Below are positions 10,101-21,052 of a DNA stretch of 64,000 nt, piece after piece. This DNA is from Hygrophila difformis. Lineage: Eukaryota; Streptophyta; Magnoliopsida; Lamiales; Acanthaceae. Under the pieces are notes generated by a model, which was given only the letters and a program-made list of their open reading frames with translations, ran no database searches and had not been told where the DNA came from. A program made the translations under genes and the position numbers. Every line of letters begins with the position of its first letter. Position 1 is the stretch's first letter. The DNA lies in the NCBI GenBank assembly GCA_030278955.1, contig JAOANR010000003.1:51432902-51496901 (forward strand). Direction: 5' to 3'.

Positions 10101-11738
10101 GTCTATATTGTCAAATCATTTGAGCTTAAATGTAAACATCATATAAGAGAATTTCTATCTTTTGTGCAAGTTCAATCTGAGTGCATGAAATTTCTTGTAA
10201 CTGATGTAATTTACTGCTTTCAAAAAGGAACTTTTACAGTCCAAACAATTTATTTCTGAGAAAAGATGTCTGACAGTCCGAGATGAATAAGTGACTGTCA
10301 GGCCAAAAAATATGCTGTTGACATACTTTGTATGTTAACAGTGCCTCTTTTATTGCTTTAAATTAAATAACCAGCAAAAGCATGCATAAACCTGCTCTAA
10401 ATTCACATGTTGAATTTAGGCTTGTGATTAAATTTTCAGACTTTTAAATTGGGATAATACAATTGAAAACATGCATGAAATAAATTCCTAAGGTTTTGAG
10501 CTATAAAAGTTTAATGATGCGATCATCATTTTGGGTAATAAATTTGCATGTTGAAAATTTTGATTGAATAAATTGTTAGAATTAAGCTTAGATTAAACTT
10601 GAGAATATTGTATGACATGAATCAATCCAACCTTGTGAGATTTGAGCCATGAGTCACTTTTACTCATTTATTTTCTTTGATGTGTGAATCAATTTGATTA
10701 AAGAAAACTAGAACTTGCAATTGGGACCGATTCAAGACTATGTCATATTCCCAAAATCGAGCATATGATCGAGGCACTTAGAAAAACCCAATTTTTTGGC
10801 CTTCGTTTGAAATCCAAACCCAAAAATATTTTCCCTTTAGGATTAACCATTTTGAGCCTATAAGTCTAATTTTTCTTGAAACCCACTATATTTTCCTAGC
10901 CTTATAAAAAGACCAAAACATTCAACCCAAGTGGACAAGGATAAATTCTATTAAAGGCATTAAATTTTATGATCATAAAAAATGTATAAATTGGTACTCA
11001 ATAAACCGATTAAAAAAAAAGGAGAAAGAAGAAAAGAAGAAGAAAAATGTTGAGCTTCATGCAACAAGAATAAATTGCAAATGACAAAGCAATTACACAT
11101 AGTCTAATGTCATGCAATAGAAAAGAAAAGAAAAAGAAAAAAGAAATATTGATGATCATAAATTTTAAATAAAAATATGCCAAGTTATGATAGAGTAAAT
11201 TCTTGCCACTTCTTAGCCCAATAAATTCTCTTTCTTACCAAATGTTACAACTGTATGCCCCAATACATCCCTTAATAAGACCTCATGATCTCGATTTGAA
11301 GAAATGAGCCGGTGGCGAGTTGGTCTGATTGCAAGCTTATGGGATAATTTAATTAAATTTGATTATGAGCGTTCATGATTAAACCCATTTGAGAGTGAGT
11401 GAATTCTCCAATTCTACTATATATGAGGCTCTGTTTCTTTGATTATATTCATGTCATGCCTTAATTCTAAATTTTAATCTTTGAGTTTTTCAAACATGAT
11501 ATTCATGAAGGGTTATCAATAATGTTTGATTTGTAGGCCCGATTCAGTGAGCAAGTATTATTTCATTAAACACTGCAATCAAGGAAATTTAATACTTATA
11601 GTTTTTTATTGTCTTATCCCAATCCAAAAAGAATGTGATTTATGAAGCCACGAAAATGAATTGAATATGCAGAGTCCGTGTTCTAAGGAACATTGACTCT
11701 GACTACTCGGGGACGATCAGTATTAAATATGAGGATGT
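10101..11738 (+). other. AtE 3' untranslated region and LTR junction
   Basis: A 1.6-kb AT-rich stretch without a credible gene between the additional ORF and the 3' LTR. It ends with CTCGGGGACGATCAG (about 11706-11720) and ATATGAGGATG just before the LTR. A 'GGGGACGA...' block followed by a purine-rich run is the usual 3' end of plant gypsy internal regions; here the polypurine tract is weak. A purine-rich stretch at about 11010-11050 and 11120-11150 is low-complexity. Confidence 0.6.
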
Positions 11739-12026
11739 TGATAATGGCCAGAAATGTCCATTATATTCAATCCATTTCCGTGTCTGAAACGGGCATTTGA
11801 TCGCATTCCGGTCTTATATTAAATAAGAAAGCAGTTGAATTGAAATGATTTATGCATATTTGTAAAAATAATAAGCTGGTATGAAAAATGCATAAATATG
11901 TAATTTTGTTACACATTTATGTTAGAAAAATCCAAAAACATGAGAAAAAGAAAAGAGAAGAAAAAAGGAAATAAAAAAATGGGAAAAGAAATAAAAAATC
12001 CGCAAAAATTACATTTTTCAGGTATT

Positions 12027-12300
12027 TACGACGCTAGACAGACCTACGACGCTAAGCATGTTTCACGTCGTAGGCTGCGCTAGCGTCGTAGGCAGAGATG
12101 AAGGCAGGATTCTGAATGAAGATGACTACGACGCCAAGCAAGGATAGCGTCGTACTCAAGCTTGTCGTCGTACTGAAGGATAGCGTCGTAGGCTATCCAG
12201 TTAGGGACAAGAGGTGTTTTCGAGCTTGAAGTCTACGACGTGAGACCAGTTCCACGTCGTAGTTGATGTTTGACGTCGTAAGGCATGCTTCACGTCGTAG
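12027..12300. repeat. Palindrome array upstream of the AtE LTR promoter
   Basis: Three groups of inverted half-sites (about 12027-12092, 12126-12192 and 12233-12300) built from TACGACGCTA or TACGACGTGA and TAGCGTCGTA or CACGTCGTAG. They occupy the same place relative to the TATA box as 9352-9620 in the inverted copy. Confidence 0.8.
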
Positions 12301-12333
12301 TATGGCCAAAAATTCAAATTCAAGGCCTGGAGG

Positions 12334-12367
12334 GCCCATGGGCCTAGGGTTTCCCACCTATTTAAGG
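12334..12367 (+). promoter_or_regulatory. AtE LTR promoter: site II, telo-box, TATA-like
   Basis: GGCCCATGGGCC (12334-12345), TAGGGTTTCCC and TATTTAAG (about 12359-12366) in that order. They sit between the two palindrome arrays and match the arrangement of the inverted solo LTR, where the TATA word is the cleaner TATATATAG. Confidence 0.5.
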
Positions 12368-12997
12368 ACATGTTGACTCCTATGTTCAGTCACTTCACAA
12401 CATTCAAAACTTGGAGACAACTGTTGTTCTTGAGGTGTGTGTAGGTAGTTAGTTAGTTAGGGTTTTATTTTTTGTATTATTTACATTTATGCCTTAGATT
12501 AACTCTTTCTTATTCTAGATTAGTAGTTTTATTAGTGTTTCCATTTAGAGTAGCCAGTTTAATACCCATTTCAGTTTTGTTAAACCTTTATTTAAGGTTT
12601 GAAATACTCAAATAATGGGTATTATCAAACCATTTGTTATAAAAAGGGAAGTTAATCATCCAAAAAGAGTCCCAAATCATGAAATGGGCATGGCTCCATG
12701 GATTTATGCTTTATTTTCTGTTTCATGACCATTTGATCATTTTATTTTGTTCACAATGTGGGTTTTCTGTTATTTTTATCTTTTTTGGGTTCTTATGCAT
12801 GTCAATATAGTTGAAAACCCTCATTTGGGTTTGTGGTTCATATTTGCTTAGTTTTAGCTTATTTCCCTTTATTTTTATGCATTATAGCTTCCCGTTCATT
12901 CTTGTTTTGTTATATGTTTGCATTTGTGAACCATGAATCTGAAAAAGGGTCTTGCAATCGCATAGATTGCATTACCCGACCAAAAGACAAGTTCTGG

Positions 12998-13645
12998 GAC
13001 GATTACGACGCTAACCGCCCTACGACGCTAACCTAGGTTGGCGTCGTACGGGAGGTTTTATGTCGTAATGGTCTTGGACTTGGAAAAAATTGCCCTACGA
13101 CGTTAGACTCACGACATGATCCTAGGATCAAGTCTTTAGTCTAACGACGTAACGCCCCAAAATACTTATATTCTGACAAAAACCCACCTACGACGCTAAG
13201 CTCACGACGTGATCCTAGGATCACGCCGTAATTTAATGTTTGTCGTCGTACTCCCAATTTCAAAAACACTTCTGAAAATTCATGCTACGACGCTATCCTC
13301 ACGACGTGATCCCAGGATCACGTCGTAATCTAATGACTAGCGTCGTAGTCCCCTTCCTTTTTCAAAAACCATCTTATCTTATTACGACGATAAGCCCTAC
13401 GACGAAAACCAATGTTTTACGTCGTAGCACTTGCTTAGCGTCGTAGTCTCCCAATTTCTAAACATCCATGCACGACGTCAAACCCTACGACGTGAACCAT
13501 GTTTCACGTCGTAGTCACGGTTAGCGTCATACCTCACACCCTTTAACCCAAAATTTTCATATTTCCTTCACCAACCCATGACGACGCTAGCCTCACGACG
13601 TGATCCTAGGATCACGTCGTAAAAATCTGCTTAGCGTCGTAATTG
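12998..13645. repeat. Palindrome array downstream of the AtE LTR promoter
   Basis: About seven palindromes around 26 bp long. 13595-13620 is perfect, with arm ACGACGTGATCCT. 13301-13326 has the same arm with a centre mismatch. Others are near 13018-13045, 13202-13232, 13393-13425 and 13485-13512 with different cores (AACCTAGGTT, AAAAC/GTTTT, GTGAA/TTCAC). The cores differ between units while pairing is largely kept. Confidence 0.85.
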
Positions 13646-15820
13646 GCAATTTTTACCAATTTTTCCATTTCTTCATTTTCTTCATTAATTAATTGAACCC
13701 TTAAGTCAATAATTAAGGATCATGATTAGCAATGATTAAGATCAATAATTACCATGATTAAAGGATCTTTGTTCAATTCTCACAAAAATATTTTTCTATA
13801 AACAAAACCTTGATGTCTTAAGCAGATAATCCGGACTGTAATTAATTATGGTGTGAAGGATTATTTAAGTCATTAATTATGGATTAATTCCATACCCTTA
13901 CATGAGAAACCAATGTCCCTCATGCAAGGCATTTTGTCTTATTTTATTTTATTTTATTATATTTTATTTTATCTTTTCCGTGTTGTGTGAAACAGCTAGT
14001 AAGGAATATATCAGACTAATGTTGGCGGGTATTCCCACACGGATAAACTAGCTCGTAGTCTGAATATTAATTACTAGTTGTTATTTTTCATGGTCCGGAT
14101 AGTGGTCGGTGGAAGCCTTGGCGGTTCGTCCATCCGGGATTATAATAGTTGCTCAGCTGACTCCTATCCGGATACAGTTTCTTTTTCTTTATCTTAATTT
14201 CCAAACCCAAATTCTAATCTGTAATATGAATCAGTTAATGTATGTCAATATTAGCTGATGATTATTGCAGAGAGGAAACATGTAGGTTTTTATCTGGATT
14301 CGCAGACAGTAGAGGCCCAACTGGTAGCGACACTGCCATTATAGGGTTTTCTACTGTCTAATTTCATTCCATCCGAGTAATTGGGCAACTGGATAGCAGA
14401 TGTTTGCAGTCCACCTGATTATTCTGCCATCAATTTTTGCCTCACGGCTACTTCCTCTTTGTGTCTCGCATTTTGTCTAGACCCGTCATTACATTTTGGG
14501 TCAATTTATTTTTACACTTCAATATATCCGTATGCATGCTATTATTATGTAATTATTGTGGTCAATACTATTTTGGGATCCTTCCCTTGGACGTAGAAGT
14601 CTTGATTTAAAACAGATATTGCATAGTAAATTTCCAACAAAAACTCATTTATAAAATCCGGATCTAAGTAAGGGATAAATTCCTCAGTTATTTCTAGTTC
14701 ATATTTGGTCAAGGGTTGATTTTGGAAAATTAGAAGTAGAGTCAGCGATTAGGTCTCTTCTAGACCGAAAGAGTCTGTGTTCTTATTGAGAGTCTAGTAC
14801 CTGTTTAGGGAATGGTTTTCAAATTTATTATTTTCCAAAATTGTTGTGTGTTGGGAATCTGGTATTAGATATTACACCGAGATGGGGTCCACTTGGATTC
14901 AAATACAGTGTGATAGATAATTCTAGAGGAACAACACTCAGGTCTTAGTTATTTTATAAGATAGGGTTGAGTTCCTTTCAACTGTTATCCTCTTCTGCCA
15001 AAGCCTATTTTTGAGTCCTGAGTGAGTGCATCCGGAACGAACTAATTTATTAAGTTCGTTTCATTAGTTTGTATCTCACAACCACCCAAAAGGAAGTGAA
15101 CACTGCGAGCGGTTCACCGAGATTCGGGAATTCTTGATCCACATCCGGTCATCCTGACTGGGGACTCTTCTTAAACTACAAGGGTAACTCTTTTGAAACC
15201 TCCGAGTGATAGGATTTTAAATGCTTTCTTTACCGTTTTCTTTTAAATGCTTTCTTTAGAGGTCACTCGGATGTATTGGAAGTAGCGAAACTGCTTCTAG
15301 GTTTGAGACTTATGGGATAGTTCAGGCTTTATTATAAACTTTGGGTGTGACATGGGGGATTGATAGCAGTACTTGACACTTCAATTAATGATTTGCCAGG
15401 TGTTGCTTGTCCACCACAGATGAAATAACATACCCTGGCCGGGGCAGTTATGAATTTGTGGTATCTTAGAATTTGTGGTCTTAAGAACATGTAAACTCAT
15501 ACTGTAAGTACCTGTCTGTTAAAGGGAACATAGTACTGAGAGCATGTGAATTAGCTATCTGATAGGATTATCCCAAGCAAAGATCTGTGTATAAAAATGG
15601 AAGTTTAATAATGTTTTATCTGAATCTTATCCAATTTTTATTCTTTTCTCCCTGTCCCTTCTGTCTACTTTGAAATCAGCTTCATAGTTAGCATAGCCTA
15701 AATTTGCAGCTTTCCTAGAGTAATTTTAACTGCTTCCATAGGATAACTTTAACCGCTTTCTAGACCTAGATTTATTTGCTTCTCTAGAACAGATTTAATT
15801 GCTTTCTAAAATAGTTTTAA

Positions 15821-16137
15821 CGGACTAATGCAGGTGTCTCAGGAGGTGCCAAAGTCGAGGAGTGGTATTGAATACTGGAATGTCTTGAAGTGATCTGAGG
15901 ACGGTATTTGTAACTCTGGTTTTGACAGCTTTGGGAGTAGTTGATTCCATCTTTTTCCTTTGTTTTGCTGTGCAGTAGTGATGTAATCTATGGCTGTTGT
16001 TTTATTTTGATCCAGACTGATTTAGTCGGAGTAGTGGTGCTGTTACAATGTTGTTGGTTTATGGCCGGATGTGCACTAACCAACTGATGGCCATTGCCTC
16101 GGTTGCTAATGAAGAAACTTTCCCCTCAAAAAAAAAA
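15821..16137 (+). mobile_element. 5'-truncated L1 LINE 3' end inside AtE's LTR
   Basis: A 317-bp insertion absent from the two sister LTRs. It ends in a 10-A tail after 'AACTTTCCCCTC'. Its first ~55 bases still encode the last residues of a LINE RNase H domain (ending VEEWY-stop), like the ends of the LINEs at 25628 and 26797; the rest is 3' untranslated. No clear target duplication is visible. Confidence 0.7.
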
Positions 16138-16572
16138 CATGCTTTGTAGAATAATTTTATCTGTTTTCATAGCTTAGATTAAATTCTGTCAATAGATTTT
16201 AGTTCAAAACCTTTAAACTGATTAGAGCAATACGAGTGGAAAATCTAGTAAAACGGTGTGGGACCTGCTTCTTTCGCACATCCTCCAGTGAACGATCCGG
16301 ACTTACCTACAAATTATTGTAATTTTTGACACCGTGCGCTTTCGGGCCACAGTTTCTTAACACGAGTAATAAAAACGTGACAACCTATGAATATATCCTT
16401 AATCTCAACTTCATCTTCATAAATTGATTTTCATTAAATAACATCTAAACTGGGATTATTTCATTTATTACTATTATTTTCAAAAATACTCGTAGTGGGA
16501 AATTGTCAAAAGTTTCAAGTACGGCGGTAATGCTTGCGAAAATCAAGTTGGAATTTTCGGGGCATTACAAAG

Positions 16573-16585
16573 TGGTATCAAAGCC
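16573..16585 (+). other. GyC primer-binding site
   Basis: TGGTATCAAAGCC, three bases (AAG) after the LTR end TTACA at 16569. One base away from the initiator-Met tRNA complement. The leader from here to the gag start at 16909 is only about 320 bases and holds no credible ORF. Confidence 0.8.
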
Positions 16586-16908
16586 TGTGTGCTCTTTTAT
16601 TGCAATAAAAATTGTGTGGACATAGGCGGTGAGTTGTGCGTGGGACATATAGTGTAGATTTGCATTCTTATTATTATTCTTGTTGAGATATGCACATTCC
16701 AGTGTTGAGACACAGTTAGAGGACTGTGAAAGAACAATGGTACTCAAGTCAGGATCCTTGTGACTTCACAGTCATTGAGGACTGCGAATTCAATTATTAT
16801 ATTTAATTGTTATATTCTTTACTCTGCCATCACTTATATGGGATATATGGTATGTTGGTGATTTCTGCTGACATGTTTGTTCATGTTGTGTTTGTTTTGC
16901 ATATCAGA

Positions 16909-18098
16909 ATGGTTCCTTATCGCGCTAGAGGTGCTGGTCGACGGGGAAGGTCCCGCAGAAACCAGGGCCCACCCGTTGGAGATAGGGTAGGGGACTTTGC
17001 ACCCGAGGAGATGGGAAATATGGTCCCACCTGATGGTGTTGAACAGGGGAAAGACGAACTACTACCTCCTCCTCCACCCGCAACAGAGGTACCACCTGTT
17101 GCTTAGGTGCCTCTCGGGAATTCACCAGTAGGAGGTGCAGCTGCCTTCAATCCAATTGAGTTCGCCCGGCAGCTAGCACAGTTCTTTCAGATGTTACCAC
17201 AACCTTTCGTGTAGCCTGCCCCTGCACCTGTTCCAGTCCATCTGGATTATGTGGATCTGTCCACAAAGCACCGTCCACCAAAGTTTGTAGGGGGTGCCAG
17301 TCCATCTGATCTTGAGAACTGGAAGTACCAGTTGGGTCGGGTTCTTTTTAGCATCAACTGTCCTGAGGACCAGAAGGTCTATGTGGCTTCCCACTACCTG
17401 GAAGGGGAAGCACTACGTTGGTGGAGGACTCGCGAGCACGACCTAGTCGCTCGATCCGGGTTCAACTGGGAGCAAATTACAGAGGCTCTTAGTTCCCACT
17501 TCTATCCACCTCATGTCTTGGAGGCGAAAAAGTTGGAATTTCTGGGTTCGAGAGAGACGTAGAGTATGAGCGTGACAACCTATCACAAGAAGTTTGTGGA
17601 GCTGATGAGGTATGCTCCGGAGGTTATGCCCACTGGTAGGGATGAGGCCCGTCGATTCATTTCGGGTCTCAGGGCAGGGATTAAGTCTTCTTTCGGGTAT
17701 CGAGCTTATGATACACTGTCTGAGGCGTTCGATCAGGGCCTATATGTGGAGGAGATTCAGGCTAAAGAACGCCAGCAGCGGCAGAGTAAAAAGAGGCATA
17801 GGGAGCAGGGCCGTGAGGGCATAGAGGCGGCGATCAGAGGGGCAAGCCTGCTGTTAGGGGTCGCCGTGATGGTGGCCGTGCTGATGTGGGCAGGGGTGGT
17901 GGTCGTGCACCGTTACCTGTTCGTGAGGCTGGACCTGACGGGCGACCTGTATATCGTTGCTGGACCTGCCATGAGGTGGGTCATTGCCGAGCGGATTGCC
18001 CGCATGTTGGCGGGGTAGACTGGTTAGGGCTAACCGAGGTGGCAGACTGAACGTTCTGGATCGTGCAGAGGCTGATCGCCGGGATGATGTTCTGGCAG
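16909..18098 (+). pseudogene. GyC gag (capsid and nucleocapsid)
   Basis: Gag would form the particle and bind the RNA. The chosen start, ATG at 16909, gives an Arg/Gly-rich basic N-terminus (MVPYRARGAGRRGRSRR). The capsid region (about 17251-17760) has typical plant gypsy Gag blocks such as PPKFVGG, ALRWWRT and FYPP. A CCHC zinc knuckle, CWTCHEVGHCRADC, is at 17958-17999 in a shifted frame. It is interrupted by TAG stops at 17104, 17212 and 17560 (same frame) and by frameshifts between about 17830 and 17958 and near 18000-18030. All three stops fit a CAG-to-TAG change. The tail, reading about 18031-18098, runs in frame into the protease once the following insert is skipped. Confidence 0.85.
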
Positions 18099-18175
18099 GT
18101 GTGTTCTAAATTCTTGCAGTTTTCTATTTTCTTTTCATTTTTGCTCTGTTCTTGTAAACTTTGTACCCTGTTTAG
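18099..18175 (+). other. Intron-like insert at the GyC gag-protease joint
   Basis: A 77-bp sequence beginning GTGTGTTC and ending CCCTGTTTAG, with a pyrimidine-rich second half. It contains an in-frame TAA (18107) and its length is not a multiple of three. The flanking coding sequence joins in frame across it: ...DVLA-G before and TITVANHS after, and 18176 onward stays in frame with the RT frame starting at 18295. The related GyA shows GDVMGGTFHV at the equivalent place with no insert. This is what a spliced GT-AG intron would look like. Splicing is inferred from sequence only. Confidence 0.6.
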
Positions 18176-18530
18176 GTACTATTACTGTTGCGAATCACTC
18201 TACCTTAGTATTATTTGATTCGGGATCCTCGTGTTTGTTCATGGCTTTACAATTTGTGCGGGAGCAAGGAGTAGGATCTTTGGTGCCCTACTAGATGCCT
18301 GTTTCATTGCCTTCGGGCGATATCATTCGCAGTGATCATATATGGCGAGATGCAGTATTGAGCATCGAGGGCCGTGAATTCAGAGCCGACTTGGTGGTTT
18401 TTAGTCTGGCTGATTTTGACTTAATCCTGGGCATGGATTGGCTGACTCGCCATCGTGCTGTTATCGATTGTGGTATTCCACGTATCTCCTTCCGAGATCC
18501 TCTCGGTAAGTATGTTTCTTGCCGACCTTA
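18176..18530 (+). pseudogene. GyC aspartic protease
   Basis: A retropepsin domain that would process Gag-Pol. The active-site motif LFDSGSS (about 18211-18231) is intact, and the second motif LILGMDWL lies at about 18421-18444. The frame is broken once, by TAG at 18292-18294 directly before an ATG. It follows the intron-like insert and continues without a gap into RT. Confidence 0.85.
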
Positions 18531-19449
18531 TTTGATTCCACCTGCTATTAGTGTGGTTTCTGTTGCTGTATTGTGTGATTTGATGCGCAGAGGTTTTTCT
18601 CTTTCCCTGTGGCACATGAGGGATCTTCGAGCAGAGGTTCCTGCTGCTTCGAGTGTCCCTATTGTCTCTGAGTTTGGGGATGTATTTCCCGATGAAATTC
18701 CTGGTCTCCCACCTACACGGGAGATTGATTTTACTATCGAGCTGATGCCTGATGCAACTCCCATTTCTAAGGCTCCTTACCGGGTGGCTCCTGCTGAATT
18801 GAAGAAGTTGAAGGATCAGTTGAATGAGCTTACTGGTAAGGGGTATATCCGGCCGAGTAGCTCGCCTTGGGGAGCTACTGTACTATTTGTTAAGAAGAAT
18901 GATGGGTCGATGAGGACGTGCATTTACTACAGGGGTTTGAACCAAATCACAGTGAAGAACAAATATCCTTTAGCTATGATTGAGGATCTGTTTGATCAGT
19001 TGGGAGGGGCCAGTGTATTCATTAAGATTAATTTCAGATCGGGCTACCATCAGATAAGGGTGGCAGAGGCTGATAGGCCTAAGACAACATTCAGAACTCG
19101 TTATGGACACCTTGAATTCACGGTCATGCCTTTTGGTTTGACTAACGCACCAGCGATCTTCATGGATCTTATGCATAGGTTATTCCATCCCCTGCTGGAT
19201 GTGTGCGTGGTTGTGTTCATAGATGATATTCTGGTCTATTCGTCGACTCGTGAGGCACATGCTGGCCATCTGAGGACAGTGTTGAACACATTGCGAGAGC
19301 ATAAATTATATGCTAAACTCTCTAAATGTGAGTTCTGGTTGGAGAAGGTGTCGTTTCTGGGACACATTGTTTCTGGTGAAGGTATTGCAGTTGACCCTGC
19401 TAAGGTGGAAGCGGTACTAAAGTGGCAAGCCGCGAAGAATGTTGGATAG
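18531..19449 (+). pseudogene. GyC reverse transcriptase
   Basis: Ty3/gypsy RT with all main blocks in one open frame: [16 protein letters not shown] at the linker, [39 protein letters not shown], and the catalytic [12 protein letters not shown] at about 19207-19242. Motif A reads [11 protein letters not shown] (19024-19056) where the family has [10 protein letters not shown], so the first catalytic aspartate is asparagine (AAT at 19030) and the enzyme should be inactive. The frame ends at TAG 19447-19449, inside the RT-RNase H connection; conserved sequence continues in frame beyond it. Confidence 0.92.
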
Positions 19450-19970
19450 ATCCGGAGTTTCTTGGGTCTTGTTGGCTACTACCGCAGATTCATTGAGGGG
19501 TTCTCTAGCATTGATAGACCTCTGACGAGATTATTGAGGAAAGATGTCAGATTCATTATGAGTAGGCATTCGAACTATTGAAGAAGAAAGTGACAGAGGC
19601 ACCTGTCTTGGTACTACCTGATGATTCCGGCGAGTATGAAGTTTACACGGATGCGTCACTTAAGGGTTTAGGTTGTGTGTTGATGCAAAATGGGAAGGTG
19701 ATTGCTTATGCATCTCGACAGCTTAAGCCACATGAGCAAAACTACCCGACTCACGACTTGGAGATGGCAGCGGTAGTGCATGATCTGAAAATCTGGAGAC
19801 ACTATTTGTATGGGAAAAATTGTAGAATTTATTCAGATTCGTGTCTTTACACCTCATACCACATGAGTGGCAGACAAAGGAGGTGGATGGAGTTATTGCA
19901 GGACTATGACACGGATATTCAGTACATTGAAGGAAAGGCGAACGGGTGGCAGATGCCTTGAGCGGGAAGG
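19450..19970 (+). pseudogene. GyC RNase H domain
   Basis: After the TAG at 19447 the frame continues with [18 protein letters not shown], the end of the RT connection, until a frameshift near 19555-19578. The RNase H part follows at 19578-19961: [16 protein letters not shown] (catalytic Asp), [20 protein letters not shown] (catalytic Glu), then [15 protein letters not shown] second shift near 19950 moves into the integrase frame. It would degrade the RNA strand during cDNA synthesis. Broken by at least one stop and two frameshifts. Confidence 0.88.
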
Positions 19971-21052
19971 AGCATCATTCAGTGGCATGCTTGGGAGTGA
20001 TGCCTGAGTGGCGCAGGGAGCTACTCAGACTTGAGGTTCAGGTAGTTACAGTTGGCTCTGTTCAGCACACCTTAAACATGCTAGTAACTACCTCATCTTT
20101 GATTGATGAGATATTTGCTAGTCAGCATGATAGTGGGGAGATGGCAGTGTTGAGACAAAAGATTCAGGATGGTAAGGCTCCGGGTTTCAGAATTGACGAT
20201 AGGGGCATGGTGAGATATGGTGATAGATGGTGCATTCCAGAGTGTTGTGATGGCCTGAAGAGAAAGGTCATGGATGAGGCTCACACGACTCCTTATTTTG
20301 TTCACCCAGGGGTCACAAAGATATATAAAGACATCCGGCAGACTTATTGGTGGAACAATATGAAGAGGGAGATAGTTGAATATGTGGCTAAGTGTGCCAC
20401 ATGTCAACGAGTGAAGGTTGATCACATGAGGCCGACGGGTATGCTACAGCCTTTAGCAGTACCTGAATGGAAGTGGGAATCCATTTTCATGGATTTTGTG
20501 ACAGGATTGCCTCAGACAGTGAGAAAGATGGACACTATCTGGGTAGTGGTGGATCGATTGACGAAGAGTGCAGTGTTCATCCCTATGAGACTGACATGGA
20601 GTATGAGCCAGCTTACACAGGCTTATATTCAACATGTTATTAAAAGGTTTTGGATTCCAAAGGAGATTGTGTCTGATCGGGATTCCAGATTTCTGTCCAA
20701 GTTTTGGAAGGATGTGCAGGCAGCGTTTGGCACGCAAATTAGCATGAGTACTGCATGGCATCCTCAGTCACATGGTCAGACCGAGAGGACCATTAGGACT
20801 TTAGAGGATATGTTGCGAGCTTGTGCACTGAACTTTCAGGGTAGTTGGAAGAATCACCTCAGTTTGGTGGAGTTCAGTTACAATAACAGTTATCATGCGA
20901 GTATTGGTATGGCTCCCTTCGAGGTATTGTATGGGAGGAAGTGTAGGAGTCCTTTATGTTGGAATGATCCAACAGATAAGGTAAATGTGGGTCCTGAGAT
21001 GATTGAGCAGACAATCGAGTTGGTGAGAATCATCAGGGATAGAATGAAATAG
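19946..21052 (+). pseudogene. GyC integrase, zinc-binding and catalytic core
   Basis: A 368-codon open frame. The N-terminal HHCC zinc finger is around EAHTTPYFVHPG...KCATCQRVK (about 20276-20416). The DDE core has MDFVTGLPQ (first Asp, about 20491), SDRDSRFLSKFW (second Asp, about 20675) and SHGQTERTIRTLEDM (Glu, about 20770-20812). The family function is insertion of cDNA into the genome. The frame stops at TAG 21050-21052, in the spacer before AQDRQKSYAD; sequence similarity continues beyond, so the stop is a lesion rather than the natural end. Confidence 0.92.

Larger units (their letters stand above)
11739..16517 (+). repeat. AtE 3' LTR (4.78 kb)
   Basis: Starts TGATAATGGCC and ends AAAAGTTTCA. 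It is longer than the solo copies (4192 and 4270 bp) partly because of a LINE fragment at 15821-16137. It follows the AtE 3' untranslated region directly, and its right flank is the broken 5' LTR of GyC (from 16518). The uninterrupted site is visible in GyC's 3' LTR (GTTAGCACGGCGG, about 24665-24677), so AtE inserted within GyC's LTR with a likely AGTAC/AGCAC-type duplication. A conserved small hairpin TGCAATC/GATTGCA lies at about 12953-12972 and has its counterpart at 8662-8681. Confidence 0.88.
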
